DNA of 64,000 nt from Candidatus Planktophila vernalis (GCF_002288185.1 NZ_CP016776.1:868001-932000), one strand, 5' to 3'; counted from the stretch's first letter, positions 16,837-25,090 are shown. Translations and numbers: made by a program. Notes: generated from the letters alone by a model not told the origin.

Positions 16837-19668
16837 TTATGAGCAACCAGATGTGTTTCCACAACCTTCGCATACAAAGCAAGCACCTGACATACGCATC
16901 TTCACGCCACATGTCATACATAGTGGTGCATCAGATTTGATTCCCATTGATTCAAGCAAATCAGATGAAGATCCGATTGTTGCTGCAAGGGGCGCAGCTT
17001 CAATCTTTACAACAACTGGCTTACTTGCAACCGCAGGAGCCGCCACAGCCGCAACTACTTTTGGGGTATCGGTTTCCTTTGCAATCTCTGCGTACTCGCC
17101 GCCGTTATCTAACGCTGCTGCACGCTCTGCTGCAGTGTAGAGACCCATGGATGAACGTTGTTCAAATGGTAGGTAGTCAAGTGCTAAGCGACGGAAGATG
17201 TAATCCATCATGGACTGTGCCATGCGAATATCAGCATCATCTGTCATACCTGCTGGCTCAAAGCGCAAGTTCGTAAACTTCTCTACGAAAGTCTCTAGAG
17301 GCACTCCGTATTGCAGACCAATTGATACTGCAATTGAGAACGCGTCCATCACACCAGCAAGTGTTGACCCCTGCTTACCTAGCTTTAAGAAGACCTCACC
17401 AAGTGCGCCATCGGCATATGCACCAGCGGTCATGTAACCCTCGGCGCCGCCAACAGCAAATGATGTTGTTGTTGCAGGACGTGCCTTTGGAAGACGCTTT
17501 CGAACTGGAGCGGCTGCTTCCTCAACAACTGCTTCCTTCTTCTTTGCCTTGCCATCAGAGAGAGGCTGGCCAACTTTGCAGTTATCGCGATAAACCGCGA
17601 GCGCCTTAATGCCCATTCTCCATGCTTCGATGTGAACTTCTTCAACCTCTTCAACAGTTGCATCTTCAGGCAGGTTCACTGTCTTTGAGATAGCACCTGA
17701 GAGGAATGGCTGGCATGCAGCCATCATGCGAACGTGGCCCATTGGAGCAATTGATCGCTGACCTAGTGCGCAATCAAATACTTCATAGTGCTCAAGCTTG
17801 AGTCCTGGAGCATCGATAACGTGACCGTTAGCTGCGATGAACTCAACGATTGCCTCTACTGTCTCTTGGGCATATCCCAGCTTTTCAAGTGCAAGTGGCA
17901 CTGTCTGGTTAACGATCTGCATTGAACCGCCACCGACAAGCTTCTTGAACTTAACGAGTGAGAAGTCAGGCTCAATACCTGTTGTGTCGCAATCCATCAT
18001 CAGACCGATTGTTCCTGTTGGAGCTAGAACTGAGATCTGCGCGTTGCGCCATCCATTCTTATCTCCAGTTGAAAGACATGCATCCCAGGCCTTATTAGCC
18101 TCAGTCCACACATCGCGATCAAGAGTTGTCTCTGACTTTGCAGCAGATGATGCTGATGCATGCTTGCGCATAACGCGAGCGTGTGGCTGAGCGTTTTGTG
18201 CAAAGCCTGCATAAGGTCCAACAATTCCAGCAAGTTCTGCTGAGCGCTTGTATGTAATACCTGACATCAATGATGTGATGGCACCAGCTAGTGCGCGACC
18301 ACCCTCTGAGTCATAGGCAAGACCTGAAGCCATTAGAAGTGCGCCAAGGTTTGCATAACCAATACCTAGTTGGCGATATGCCTTCGTTGTGTCACCGATT
18401 GCCTCAGTTGGAAAATCTGCGAAACAGATTGAGATATCCATCGCTGTGATGATCAGCTCTGCAGCCTTACCAAATGACTTTGCATCAAATGATCCATCGG
18501 ACTTGAGGAACTTCATCAAGTTAAGGGAAGCCAAGTTACAAGAAGAGTTATCGAGTGACATGTATTCAGAGCAAGGATTTGATGCGTTGATGCGACCTGT
18601 CTCAGGAGTGGTGTGCCAATCATTGATGGTGTCATCAAATTGAACACCAGGATCAGCACATGCCCATGCAGCTTGTGCAATCTTTGTGAAGAGCTCGCGT
18701 GCATCAACTGTGTCAATTACTTCACCAGTTGAACGAGCAGTCAAACCAAATGACTCTCCCTTTTCAACAGCTTGCATGAACTTGTCCGATAGACGAACAG
18801 AGTTATTTGCATTCTGGTACTGAACAGAGATGATGTCTTTTCCACCTAGGTCCATGTCAAAGCCAGCATCGCGTAGTGCGCGAATCTTGTCTTCTTCATT
18901 GACCTTAGTCTCAATAAACTCTTCGATATCTGGGTGATCCACATCTAAAACAACCATCTTTGCTGCACGGCGTGTAGCACCGCCAGATTTGATTGTTCCT
19001 GCTGAGGCATCTGCGCCGCGCATAAATGAGACTGGACCAGAGGCTGTTCCGCCGGACTTTAGAAGCTCCTTGGATGAGCGAATACGGGAGAGGTTAAGAC
19101 CTGCTCCAGAGCCGCCCTTGAAAATCATTCCTTCTTCGCGATACCAGTTAAGGATGCTGTCCATAGTGTCATCAACAGAGAGGATGAAGCATGCACTTAC
19201 CTGCTGTGGTTGGTTAGTTCCAACGTTGAACCACACTGGTGAGTTGAAAGAGAAGATCTGGTGCATCAGCATGTATGTAAGTTCGTGTTCAAAAACAAGT
19301 GCATCGTTATCAGTTGCAAAGTAACCGTGCTCTTTACCGGCCTTTGTGTATGTCAACACAACGCGGTCGATAACTTGCTTCAAAGACCATTCGCGATTTT
19401 CAGCACCAAGTGCGCCGCGGAAGTACTTTGTTGTAACGATCGTTGATGCATTTACTGACCAGGTGTCTGGATACTCAACACCGCGTTGTTCAAAAACAGT
19501 CTCACCGGTTTTCCAGTTCTGCTGTACTACATCACGACGTTCCCATTTAACTTCATCGTATGGGTGTACGCCTTCGTTGGTGTAGATACGTTCGATCGTC
19601 AGACCCTTACCTTTTACGGTGTTGTGGGCCTTGATTTTCGCTGGTCGGTTGATGACCGTCTCTGACAT
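16837..19668 (-). CDS. nrdJ: Adenosylcobalamin-dependent (class II) ribonucleotide reductase
   Basis: 943 residues. N-terminal half has FSFNSPVWFNVG, SACFILSVDD, GGSGAGLNLSRIRS and INASNPCSEYMSLDNSSCNLASLNL, the catalytic Cys/Asn/Glu region of class II enzymes; the C-terminus carries cysteine pairs (CMTCGVKM, CFVCEGCG) for thioredoxin-type re-reduction. It makes deoxynucleotides without needing or avoiding oxygen but requires vitamin B12. It follows nrdR by 20 bp, so NrdR controls its own gene and this one. No class I reductase is present here. Confidence 0.96.
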   Translation of the reverse strand: MSETVINRPAKIKAHNTVKGKGLTIERIYTNEGVHPYDEVKWERRDVVQQNWKTGETVFEQRGVEYPDTWSVNASTIVTTKYFRGALGAENREWSLKQVIDRVVLTYTKAGKEHGYFATDNDALVFEHELTYMLMHQIFSFNSPVWFNVGTNQPQQVSACFILSVDDTMDSILNWYREEGMIFKGGSGAGLNLSRIRSSKELLKSGGTASGPVSFMRGADASAGTIKSGGATRRAAKMVVLDVDHPDIEEFIETKVNEEDKIRALRDAGFDMDLGGKDIISVQYQNANNSVRLSDKFMQAVEKGESFGLTARSTGEVIDTVDARELFTKIAQAAWACADPGVQFDDTINDWHTTPETGRINASNPCSEYMSLDNSSCNLASLNLMKFLKSDGSFDAKSFGKAAELIITAMDISICFADFPTEAIGDTTKAYRQLGIGYANLGALLMASGLAYDSEGGRALAGAITSLMSGITYKRSAELAGIVGPYAGFAQNAQPHARVMRKHASASSAAKSETTLDRDVWTEANKAWDACLSTGDKNGWRNAQISVLAPTGTIGLMMDCDTTGIEPDFSLVKFKKLVGGGSMQIVNQTVPLALEKLGYAQETVEAIVEFIAANGHVIDAPGLKLEHYEVFDCALGQRSIAPMGHVRMMAACQPFLSGAISKTVNLPEDATVEEVEEVHIEAWRMGIKALAVYRDNCKVGQPLSDGKAKKKEAVVEEAAAPVRKRLPKARPATTTSFAVGGAEGYMTAGAYADGALGEVFLKLGKQGSTLAGVMDAFSIAVSIGLQYGVPLETFVEKFTNLRFEPAGMTDDADIRMAQSMMDYIFRRLALDYLPFEQRSSMGLYTAAERAAALDNGGEYAEIAKETDTPKVVAAVAAPAVASKPVVVKIEAAPLAATIGSSSDLLESMGIKSDAPLCMTCGVKMRMSGACFVCEGCGNTSGCS

Positions 19669-19688
19669 GTGTGGTTCCCCGTATTCTT

Positions 19689-20243
19689 TTAGTTGTTCTG
19701 ATTCATTAATGTTTTATTACTTTGTGTCGCTGTTGTAGTGCTATTTTTCTCAGTAATTGGGGAATTACTTTTATTCGATTGCGCCGGAGAATGGCTTGAA
19801 GGTATAGCTCGCAGCAGTGCGATCTCGCCTTCGAAATCTTCAAGGGAGGCAAAGTTACGGTACACAGAGGCATAACGTAAGTAAGCGACCTCATCGAGTT
19901 CTCGGAGTGGCGCAAGGATGGCCATTCCAACTTCTTGAGCTTCAATCTCTGCTTGACCAGTAGAACGTAGTGTTTCCTCCACGCGCTGAGCAAGCAAAAC
20001 TAGATCATCTTCATTTACTGGACGCCCCTGGCAGGCCTTGCGAACGCCCACAAGGACCTTCTCACGGCTAAATGGCTCAGTGGCACCGCTTCGCTTGATG
20101 ATGTTGAGCAAAGCGACTTCTTGAGTGGAAAATCTCTGGCTGCACTGTGGGCACTCACGACGACGACGGATCTGTGTGCCATCTTCAATCGGACGAGAGT
20201 CAACAACACGAGAATCTTCGTATCGGCAGAACGGGCAAATCAT
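19689..20243 (-). CDS. nrdR: Transcriptional repressor NrdR
   Basis: 184 residues: N-terminal zinc ribbon [31 protein letters not shown] and an ATP-cone ([14 protein letters not shown]..). NrdR senses ATP/dATP and represses ribonucleotide reductase genes. The last about 35 residues are a Ser/Thr/Asn/Gln-rich tail not needed by the family core. Paired NrdR-type boxes lie 79 to 125 bp upstream. Confidence 0.95.
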   Translation of the reverse strand: MICPFCRYEDSRVVDSRPIEDGTQIRRRRECPQCSQRFSTQEVALLNIIKRSGATEPFSREKVLVGVRKACQGRPVNEDDLVLLAQRVEETLRSTGQAEIEAQEVGMAILAPLRELDEVAYLRYASVYRNFASLEDFEGEIALLRAIPSSHSPAQSNKSNSPITEKNSTTTATQSNKTLMNQNN

Positions 20244-20321
20244 CTCGGCGTGTCTCCTTTCGAAATCCTAGAAATTCCAACTTTTAGCTGTATTGGGCGG
20301 AGGAGGAAAACTACCCTAAAA

Positions 20322-20337
20322 ACACTACTTATGGAAG
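20322..20337. promoter_or_regulatory. NrdR box, promoter-proximal copy
   Basis: ACACTACTTATGGAAG compares with the consensus acaCwAtATaTwGtgt: the left half matches fully (acaCTA), the right half is degenerate. Its core starts 31 bp from that of the second box, i.e. three helical turns, which is the usual spacing of NrdR box pairs. Confidence 0.65.
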
Positions 20338-20352
20338 TTTTACTGCCTTCGA

Positions 20353-20368
20353 CCCCTACATATAGTGG
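20353..20368. promoter_or_regulatory. NrdR box, promoter-distal copy
   Basis: The core CTACATATAG at 20356-20365 fits the NrdR consensus CwAtATaTwG with one mismatch. Together with the box at 20322-20337 it forms a tandem pair upstream of nrdR-nrdJ. Confidence 0.7.
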
Positions 20369-20437
20369 GAACTATAAAGCATTTCTCGAGGGTTTGCCTG
20401 TTGAGTAGGCAAAAGGGATTGCTAGGGCGTGTCGGGG

Positions 20438-20809
20438 CTAGCCCTCAGATGGAATACGCAGCTTTTGCCCTGCTTGAACGTCATAGCCGCGCAAGTTATT
20501 AGCCTCACGGATCGCCTCAACCATCGCCTGCACATCCCCGCGCGAGTATGCAGAGGCGACAGACCAGAGGGTCTCTCCCCCTGGCACCACAACGGTGACA
20601 TAGGAGGTTGGGGCTGCTACTTGATCACCGGCACCTGATTGGGCAGCAAAACCTGCCACCAGGACCACGGTCAAGGAAGCTACGAACAAAGTGCGAGCTA
20701 GTCGACCACGACGAGTGAGTGATGCGCCGGACGGATTGATCGATTGTGTGAAAGGGCTAGAAAAGCCTTGTAAAACACTGGTATTGCTAGCTAGTGACAC
20801 TGTGCTCAT
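20438..20809 (-). CDS. LysM-domain membrane protein divergent from lexA (probable SOS-linked cell-division factor)
   Basis: 123 residues: a basic N-terminus, one transmembrane helix (about residues 38-58, LARTLFVASLTVVLVAGFAA) and a C-terminal LysM peptidoglycan-binding domain (GETLWSVASAYSRGD..AIREANNLRGYDVQAGQKLRIP). The gene next to lexA in actinobacteria (Mycobacterium Rv2719c type) and firmicutes (YneA) is a short membrane/LysM protein that delays division during SOS. The shared gap with lexA carries two LexA boxes, so the same role is inferred. No hydrolase domain is visible. Confidence 0.85.
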   Translation of the reverse strand: MSTVSLASNTSVLQGFSSPFTQSINPSGASLTRRGRLARTLFVASLTVVLVAGFAAQSGAGDQVAAPTSYVTVVVPGGETLWSVASAYSRGDVQAMVEAIREANNLRGYDVQAGQKLRIPSEG

Positions 20810-20845
20810 AGTTTTCTCTCCTGCGAACTACCTTGGGGAAGGTAT

Positions 20846-20861
20846 TCGAACAACTGTTCGA
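20846..20861. promoter_or_regulatory. LexA box 1 (perfect)
   Basis: TCGAACAACTGTTCGA is an exact match to the TCGAAC-N4-GTTCGA actinobacterial SOS box. It lies 37 bp upstream of the LysM gene start. Confidence 0.93.
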
Positions 20862-20906
20862 ATAAGACAATTAAACACCCCACCACTGACAAATAGCAAG
20901 TTAAAT

Positions 20907-20922
20907 TCGAACATATGTTTGA
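20907..20922. promoter_or_regulatory. LexA box 2 (one mismatch)
   Basis: TCGAACATATGTTTGA differs by one base from the SOS box and lies 32 bp upstream of the lexA start, so it is the likely autoregulatory operator. Confidence 0.88.
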
Positions 20923-20953
20923 ATTTTTCGTAAATCTATGTCACCCTGTATCC

Positions 20954-21580
20954 ATGAGCACACAAACCCCCCAGGGCCTGACCACCCGCCAGGCTGAAAT
21001 CCTCAATGTCATCGAAACGGCCATGGCCGAGCATGGCTATGCCCCCACCATGCGAGAAATCGGGGCGGCCGTTGGCCTGACCTCAACGGCATCAGTTAAG
21101 TATCAGCTGGAGATCTTGGAACAAAAGGGCTTTATCCGCCGCGATGAGAGCAAGGGCCGCGCATTAGAGCTAACCCCTGAGGTAAACGGGGCACCTGTCG
21201 ATAAGACAAGGATGATTCCTTTGGTTGGTCGCATTGCAGCAGGTGGACCAATAACTGCTGAGCAAGAAGTAGAAGAAGTATTTCCTTTGCCTGAATCCTT
21301 TGTTGGAAAAGGTGAGTTATTTATGCTCAAAGTAGTGGGCGAATCAATGATTGATGCAGCCATCTGTGATGGTGACTATGTAGTAATCCGTTCACAAAAA
21401 GATTGCAACAAAGGTGAAATCGTTGCAGCGATGATTGATGGCGAAGCCACAGTAAAGACTTTTTCAAAAAAAGATGGTCACATCTGGTTACTGCCAGCAA
21501 ATGATGCATTTGAGCCTATAAATGGCGATAACTGCGAAATCCTGGGAGTTGTAACCGCGGTCCTTCGCTCTATTGCCTAA
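20954..21580 (+). CDS. lexA: SOS repressor LexA
   Basis: 208 residues from the ATG at 20954. N-terminal winged helix (LTTRQAEILNVI, YAPTMREIG, ASVKYQLEILEQKGFI); autoproteolysis site Ala96-Gly97 in RIAAGGPI; catalytic Ser131 (VGESMIDA) and Lys168 (GEATVKTF). It represses DNA-damage genes until RecA filaments trigger self-cleavage. An upstream in-frame ATG at 20915 would add 13 residues but lies inside the second LexA box, so it is rejected. Confidence 0.96.
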   Translation: MSTQTPQGLTTRQAEILNVIETAMAEHGYAPTMREIGAAVGLTSTASVKYQLEILEQKGFIRRDESKGRALELTPEVNGAPVDKTRMIPLVGRIAAGGPITAEQEVEEVFPLPESFVGKGELFMLKVVGESMIDAAICDGDYVVIRSQKDCNKGEIVAAMIDGEATVKTFSKKDGHIWLLPANDAFEPINGDNCEILGVVTAVLRSIA

Positions 21581-22236
21581 CTTATTGCGCGAGTAACAAT
21601 GACTCTGGCTTGATCCCCGTAGTGCACACTGCCCGGCTCATACACATCAATTCGCAGTATCTCAGGCGCCTTTATTGCACCCAGTGCAACAAGTGCATCT
21701 AACTCACCAGCAAAACCTTTGCTCTCAAAGTGTTCATTATTTACTCCCACAACCAACCAGCCGTTATTTGCTAGCAACGGCAATAAGTTGCGCAAGCACT
21801 CTGGCCCTAAGTGACCATGGGTAAATGTTCCTGAACTAATGAGCGCCTCATAAGGTGCATTCTCATTTGGCACAGCCCGAGTTAAATCCCTCTCATACAA
21901 TTTCCTATACACAGCACTGTTATCAGTGCGCGTCTTTAGCTTTGCCTGTCCCAACATCTCAGGTGAGATATCCATGCCATCTAAAACAACATCCGGGCGA
22001 AGCCGTGATAAATACATGCCGGTCAAGCCCGTGCCCGTGCCAATATCTAAAACCCGAGAAAGAGAATCTGTTACTACTTGATCAAATACTTCACTAATAG
22101 CTTTTGGGTAGCGATACTGCTTGGCATCTACAAAAGATGAGTCATAGGTAGCGGCCCACTTTGCATATAAGCGCTTGTTATCTTCAGGCGTCTTTACTGA
22201 ATATGCCTCATCTAGGCCAAGGGCGTCATCGTTCAT
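21577..22236 (-). CDS. Class I SAM-dependent methyltransferase
   Basis: 219 residues with the Rossmann-fold motif VLDIGTGTGLTGMYL near residues 63-77 and the acidic strand DGMDISPEML; N-terminal YAKWAATYDSSF is common to methyltransferase-11 type enzymes such as UbiE/WBSCR27 relatives. Substrate unknown. It overlaps the lexA 3' end by 4 nt on the opposite strand. Confidence 0.85.
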   Translation of the reverse strand: MNDDALGLDEAYSVKTPEDNKRLYAKWAATYDSSFVDAKQYRYPKAISEVFDQVVTDSLSRVLDIGTGTGLTGMYLSRLRPDVVLDGMDISPEMLGQAKLKTRTDNSAVYRKLYERDLTRAVPNENAPYEALISSGTFTHGHLGPECLRNLLPLLANNGWLVVGVNNEHFESKGFAGELDALVALGAIKAPEILRIDVYEPGSVHYGDQARVIVTRAIS

Positions 22237-22282
22237 AGTGCAAGGCTATGCAGATTCTGCAGCCGCGACAATGCCCTAGCCC

Positions 22283-22861
22283 TTAACCAATCCTTTTAAT
22301 CATCGCTGCCATCGCCTTATTTTGCGCACTCTGTGAGGCAACAATGCCTTCACCAAAGCTTTTGATTTCAGCGCTCTTGGCATTTTCAATCATGGCTGTC
22401 ATATCAGTGGCGCCAGTGTGGTGGCCAGTCATGGCCTTTAACCACAAGACATCAAAGCTCTTTCCGCTTGCCTTATCTAGTGCTGCAAGTTCTGTATCGC
22501 TGAGCATTCCATCCATGGAGTGTGAGGCGCCGTGATCCATCTCTAGATCAGCCCCAGCTGCATCTAGCCAGGCTTTCATCTTTACAATCTCAGCGGCCTG
22601 CTCATCACGGATGTTTTTAGCAAGTGCTAGAAGTTCTGAATCAGCACTCTTTGTTAGTGCCAGATCTGAGATATCAATAGCTTGTTGGTGATGAGGAATC
22701 ATCATCTGCAAAAACATAACGTCATCACTACTTAAATCACCTGAGGCCTGAGCTGTATGCCCCTCATGATCCATCCCCTTATTGCTGGCGCTAGCACAGC
22801 CAGAGAGAGACAAAGCCAAGATGGCTACAAATATGGTTGTAATTGCTCTATTGATTGGCAT
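22283..22861 (-). CDS. DUF305 lipoprotein
   Basis: 192 residues from the ATG at 22861, which overlaps the stop of the upstream SDR as TAATG. A lipoprotein signal (LALSLSGCAS) is followed by a His/Met-rich region and two DUF305 repeats: MIPHHQQAIDIS.. and MTGHHTGATDMT... DUF305 folds like ferritin-type four-helix proteins and its His/Met pairs suggest metal (copper or iron) binding at the cell surface, but no member here is characterised. Confidence 0.88.
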   Translation of the reverse strand: MPINRAITTIFVAILALSLSGCASASNKGMDHEGHTAQASGDLSSDDVMFLQMMIPHHQQAIDISDLALTKSADSELLALAKNIRDEQAAEIVKMKAWLDAAGADLEMDHGASHSMDGMLSDTELAALDKASGKSFDVLWLKAMTGHHTGATDMTAMIENAKSAEIKSFGEGIVASQSAQNKAMAAMIKRIG

Positions 22862-23577
22862 TACCAAGGCACCACTTTCATCTCTTCCCACAGCACGCCC
22901 GTCACCTTTTCTTCATCACTCACACCGTTAACATCAAAGGCTCTTGTTGCTAGCCAGATTGCAGTGAGAGCACCTTCTGCAGCAGAGAGCGGTGCATCTG
23001 GGCCACCCATATCTGTGCGGGAATGATTCGGACACACTGCATCTACTAAAAACCCACGTGCACCAAGACCAGTCTCATGTGCCAAGTTTCTAACCAAAGC
23101 ATTCACTCCAGCTTTGCTCACACGATAGGGAGCTAATCCCCCAGCATTTCCAGGCCCTGACATACGACCTAAACATGCAGAGAAGATAACGACTCGACCT
23201 GCGCGTGCCTCTGCCATTGGCGCTGCCAAAATATTAAGTGCGCTAAAAACAGAGTCTAAATTAATCGCCATTACACGTCGCCACTCAGTGTTATCAGTCT
23301 TTAGCGTCTTAGACATCTTTGCACTCATCACACCATGGGCTAGAATCACAATCTCTGGTGTGCCAAAGGATTCTAGAATCTCTTCAAAAGCCGTCTTTGA
23401 TGCATCTAGATCTTCTAAATCAACAGCACGATAGGCAGCACCTAAGTGTTTGGCTGATTCTTCTAAGCGCGCTTTATCTTTTGCAACTAAAACAATCTGA
23501 TGTCCAATGGCTGCAAGCTCTTTTGCACATTCAAAGCCAAGGCCCCGTGATCCCCCAGTAACAATTACTAGGCCCAT
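22861..23577 (-). CDS. Short-chain dehydrogenase/reductase
   Basis: 238 residues with cofactor motif TGGSRGLGFE, AHG in place of NNAG, catalytic Ser in FSACLGRMSG and YRVSK. NAD(P)-dependent oxidoreductase of unknown substrate. It sits between a 56-residue membrane protein (immediately upstream) and the DUF305 lipoprotein, all likely co-transcribed. Confidence 0.88.
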   Translation of the reverse strand: MGLVIVTGGSRGLGFECAKELAAIGHQIVLVAKDKARLEESAKHLGAAYRAVDLEDLDASKTAFEEILESFGTPEIVILAHGVMSAKMSKTLKTDNTEWRRVMAINLDSVFSALNILAAPMAEARAGRVVIFSACLGRMSGPGNAGGLAPYRVSKAGVNALVRNLAHETGLGARGFLVDAVCPNHSRTDMGGPDAPLSAAEGALTAIWLATRAFDVNGVSDEEKVTGVLWEEMKVVPW

Positions 23578-23748
23578 TTATTTGCGCTTTAACTCGCGAA
23601 GAGATGCTTTGAGCGCTTTGCGCTCAGCTTTTGCCACAGGATCTTTCTTAGTTGGAAAGACCCACTTTAAAATCAGAGCAAAGATGGCCATGACAAAAAA
23701 GCCACTTAAGGCCTGTATATAAAGGCCGTTGTTGATTCCACCGAGCAT
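23578..23748 (-). CDS. 56-residue single-pass membrane protein
   Basis: ATG at 23748 to TAA at 23578-23580, the stop touching the SDR start at 23577. The product begins MLGGINNGLYIQ, has one hydrophobic helix (ALSGFFVMAIFALILKWVF) and a Lys/Arg/Ala-rich amphipathic tail (KAERKALKASLRELKRK). The head-to-tail fit with the SDR and the clear helix-plus-basic-tail design support a real small gene. Function unknown. Confidence 0.7.
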   Translation of the reverse strand: MLGGINNGLYIQALSGFFVMAIFALILKWVFPTKKDPVAKAERKALKASLRELKRK

Positions 23749-23800
23749 GGACAAAATCTAATCTAGGGGCGATGGTTTTTCTCGCTGAAATCAAGGTGCA

Positions 23801-23872
23801 GCTCTGGACGAGAATCGAACTCGCACCTAGCGGTTGGTAAAACCTCTTGCGCTGCCATTACGCCACCAGAGC
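23801..23872 (-). tRNA. tRNA-like gene with non-canonical anticodon arm (UAC, Val?, or degenerate)
   Basis: A cloverleaf fits: acceptor GCTCTGG/CCAGAGC, D-arm GCGT-AATGGCA-GCGC, T-arm GCGAG-TTCGATT-CTCGT. The anticodon arm is poor: GAGGT-TTTACCA-ACCGC has an A-G mismatch, an extra base before the stem, and C at position 37 after an apparent UAC anticodon, where a purine is expected. No CCA is encoded. It may be a divergent functional tRNA or a decaying copy. The acceptor complementarity continues 4 bp outside the stem (TGCA). Confidence 0.6.
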
Positions 23873-23936
23873 TGCATTGGAATAATGCGTGTTTGCCCTG
23901 ACGGAGTTTGAAATTAAAGAAAAGACTGTGGATAAG

Positions 23937-23966
23937 AAAGAAGACCCCGGTGAAGGGGTCTTCTTT
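23937..23966. terminator. Bidirectional terminator
   Basis: AAAGAAGACCCC-GGTGAA-GGGGTCTTCTTT is a perfect 12-bp hairpin with U-rich 3' arms in both directions. Confidence 0.8.
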
Positions 23967-24156
23967 GTCCAGAGCTCCAAGATTTTGCAATTTCAAATCA
24001 AGAGTTACCAACTCCATTACAAAATCTGATCAAATTAAAGCAGATAACTCGGTTACTCAGAGTGGTTCTGCCACACCCACAACTCTTCACCCAACTCTCA
24101 CTTGCAATTAACCTGCATCATCCAACCCAGTCACCTTCATAGCCCACTATCCATCC
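23967..24156. other. Gap with folded segment upstream of the terminator
   Basis: On the minus strand 24019-23972 has GATTTTG pairing with CAAAATC, enclosing the hairpin GAGTT-GGT-AACTC, and runs into the terminator at 23937-23966. This could be a small structured RNA read on the minus strand. The remainder to 24156 shows no convincing gene. Confidence 0.35.
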
Positions 24157-24342
24157 ATGGATCTGTCACATTCATTGTTTCTGCTCAACGCCAGCTTTGA
24201 TCGCCATCTCAACAATGACCACTATGGTCAACTAGAGTTAGAGGAACGTGCGAACTTCTCTCGCTCTCGCCGCTCTATAGAGCGCTTTGATGAACAACTC
24301 CAACGCGAGAGCGTTAAAGAGCAAGAAGCCAAATCAGCTTAA
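24157..24342 (+). CDS. Small hypothetical protein, 61 residues
   Basis: Charged, Glu/Arg/Gln-rich, mostly helical product starting MDLSHSLFLLNASFDRHL, without membrane helix or known motif. A terminator hairpin 20 nt after the stop supports an expressed unit. No Shine-Dalgarno is visible, so translation would be from a leaderless or weak start. Confidence 0.5.
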   Translation: MDLSHSLFLLNASFDRHLNNDHYGQLELEERANFSRSRRSIERFDEQLQRESVKEQEAKSA

Positions 24343-24361
24343 GACCCCCTAATGCTCGTAT

Positions 24362-24389
24362 AAGCCCTCTAGGTAACTAGGGGGCTTTT
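24362..24389 (+). terminator. Terminator after the 61-residue gene
   Basis: AAGCCCTCTAG-GTAA-CTAGGGGGCTTTT: an 11-bp stem with one wobble followed by T residues. Confidence 0.8.
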
Positions 24390-24507
24390 ACGTGTTCTTA
24401 CAGAGTTCACCTGGGGTTCAACTTCATAACCCTTTCCCATAACCAGAATCCTTGACGATATAGCTACTTCCCCACACCAATGCCTATCGATAGAAGGGAA
24501 GTTGCAC

Positions 24508-24678
24508 ATGTCTGAATTACTAGATTTTCCAACTTGTTACGTCTGTCGTTCCGTCGAGTTGGAAATTGTTATCAATGAAGATTTTGGTCCCATGACTACC
24601 TGCGGCGAGTGCGGCTATTCATGGATCTCTAAGTATGAAGAGCTAGAAACACCACTACTGATTAATAAAGCATCATGA
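24508..24678 (+). CDS. 56-residue zinc-ribbon-like protein
   Basis: ATG at 24508 with AGAAGGGAAG nearby upstream. The product has CYVC (residues 10-13) and CGECGYSWI, a two-CxxC arrangement expected to bind one zinc. Its stop overlaps the start of a 27-codon membrane peptide (ATGA). Function unknown. Confidence 0.72.
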   Translation: MSELLDFPTCYVCRSVELEIVINEDFGPMTTCGECGYSWISKYEELETPLLINKAS

Positions 24679-24758
24679 GAGAAAAACTCAAATCTTCGGC
24701 AGTCTTTATCATCACCATCATTATCTTCTTAATCTTTGTGGCCTTAGCCCCACGCTAA
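24675..24758 (+). CDS. 27-residue membrane peptide coupled to the zinc-ribbon gene
   Basis: ATGA overlap with the preceding gene, then MREKLKSSAVFIITIIIFL..FVALAPR, i.e. a basic start and one hydrophobic helix. The overlap and amphipathic design favour a real microprotein; length alone makes it uncertain. Confidence 0.5.
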   Translation: MREKLKSSAVFIITIIIFLIFVALAPR

Positions 24759-24924
24759 TTGAGGATGCGCTGTTGGAGCAATTAAATTGACTCCAACAAC
24801 GCTTCATCCCTCGAATGAAACACCCATGAAGAAGATGCAAGAGAAAGATTTATCTATAAAGGTTACGGGCAGTAATTCTTAAGGCAAATAAGAGTAGAAA
24901 TTGAGATGAACTCCTCTACCCAAT

Positions 24925-24951
24925 GAAAAAAGCCCCGCTGACGAGGCGGGG
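24925..24951 (-). terminator. Minus-strand terminator
   Basis: On the minus strand CCCCGCC-TCGTCA-GCGGGGC is followed by six T. No minus-strand gene lies directly upstream, hence the suggestion of a small RNA. Confidence 0.7.
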
Positions 24952-25010
24952 ATACCTGCGTGCTACTCTTTCATCACGTCGTATTGGCGCACCAAAGAGT
25001 TACAGTTGAG

Positions 25011-25038
25011 AAAGACCTGCAGGTAACTGCGGGTCTTT
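25011..25038 (+). terminator. Plus-strand terminator
   Basis: AAAGACCTGC-AGGTAACT-GCGGGTCTTTTTC: 10-bp stem with one wobble and a T-run. Confidence 0.75.
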
Positions 25039-25090
25039 TTCTTTGCCTAGTTTTGACCCGGAAGTTTGTATCTGCCCATACGATTAATCC

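Larger units (their letters stand above)
24759..25090. other. Gene-poor gap with several hairpins, possible small RNA
   Basis: Contains an uncapped hairpin at about 24770-24800 (GTTGGAGCAATT/AATTGACTCCAAC), a minus-strand terminator at 24925-24951, a 60-nt stretch with ACTCTTT pairing to AAAGAGT (about 24965-25000) and a plus-strand terminator at 25011-25038. The arrangement of terminators around a folded core suggests a short non-coding transcript, but no promoter or known family is recognised. Confidence 0.35.

Noticed and set aside
20391-20413. TTTGCCT/AGGCAAA hairpin after the LysM gene
   Set aside because: Stem present but no U-tract, so it was not listed as a terminator.
23763-24017. 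84-codon minus-strand open frame
   Set aside because: It runs through the tRNA-like gene and the terminator hairpin and has no family resemblance; a chance frame.
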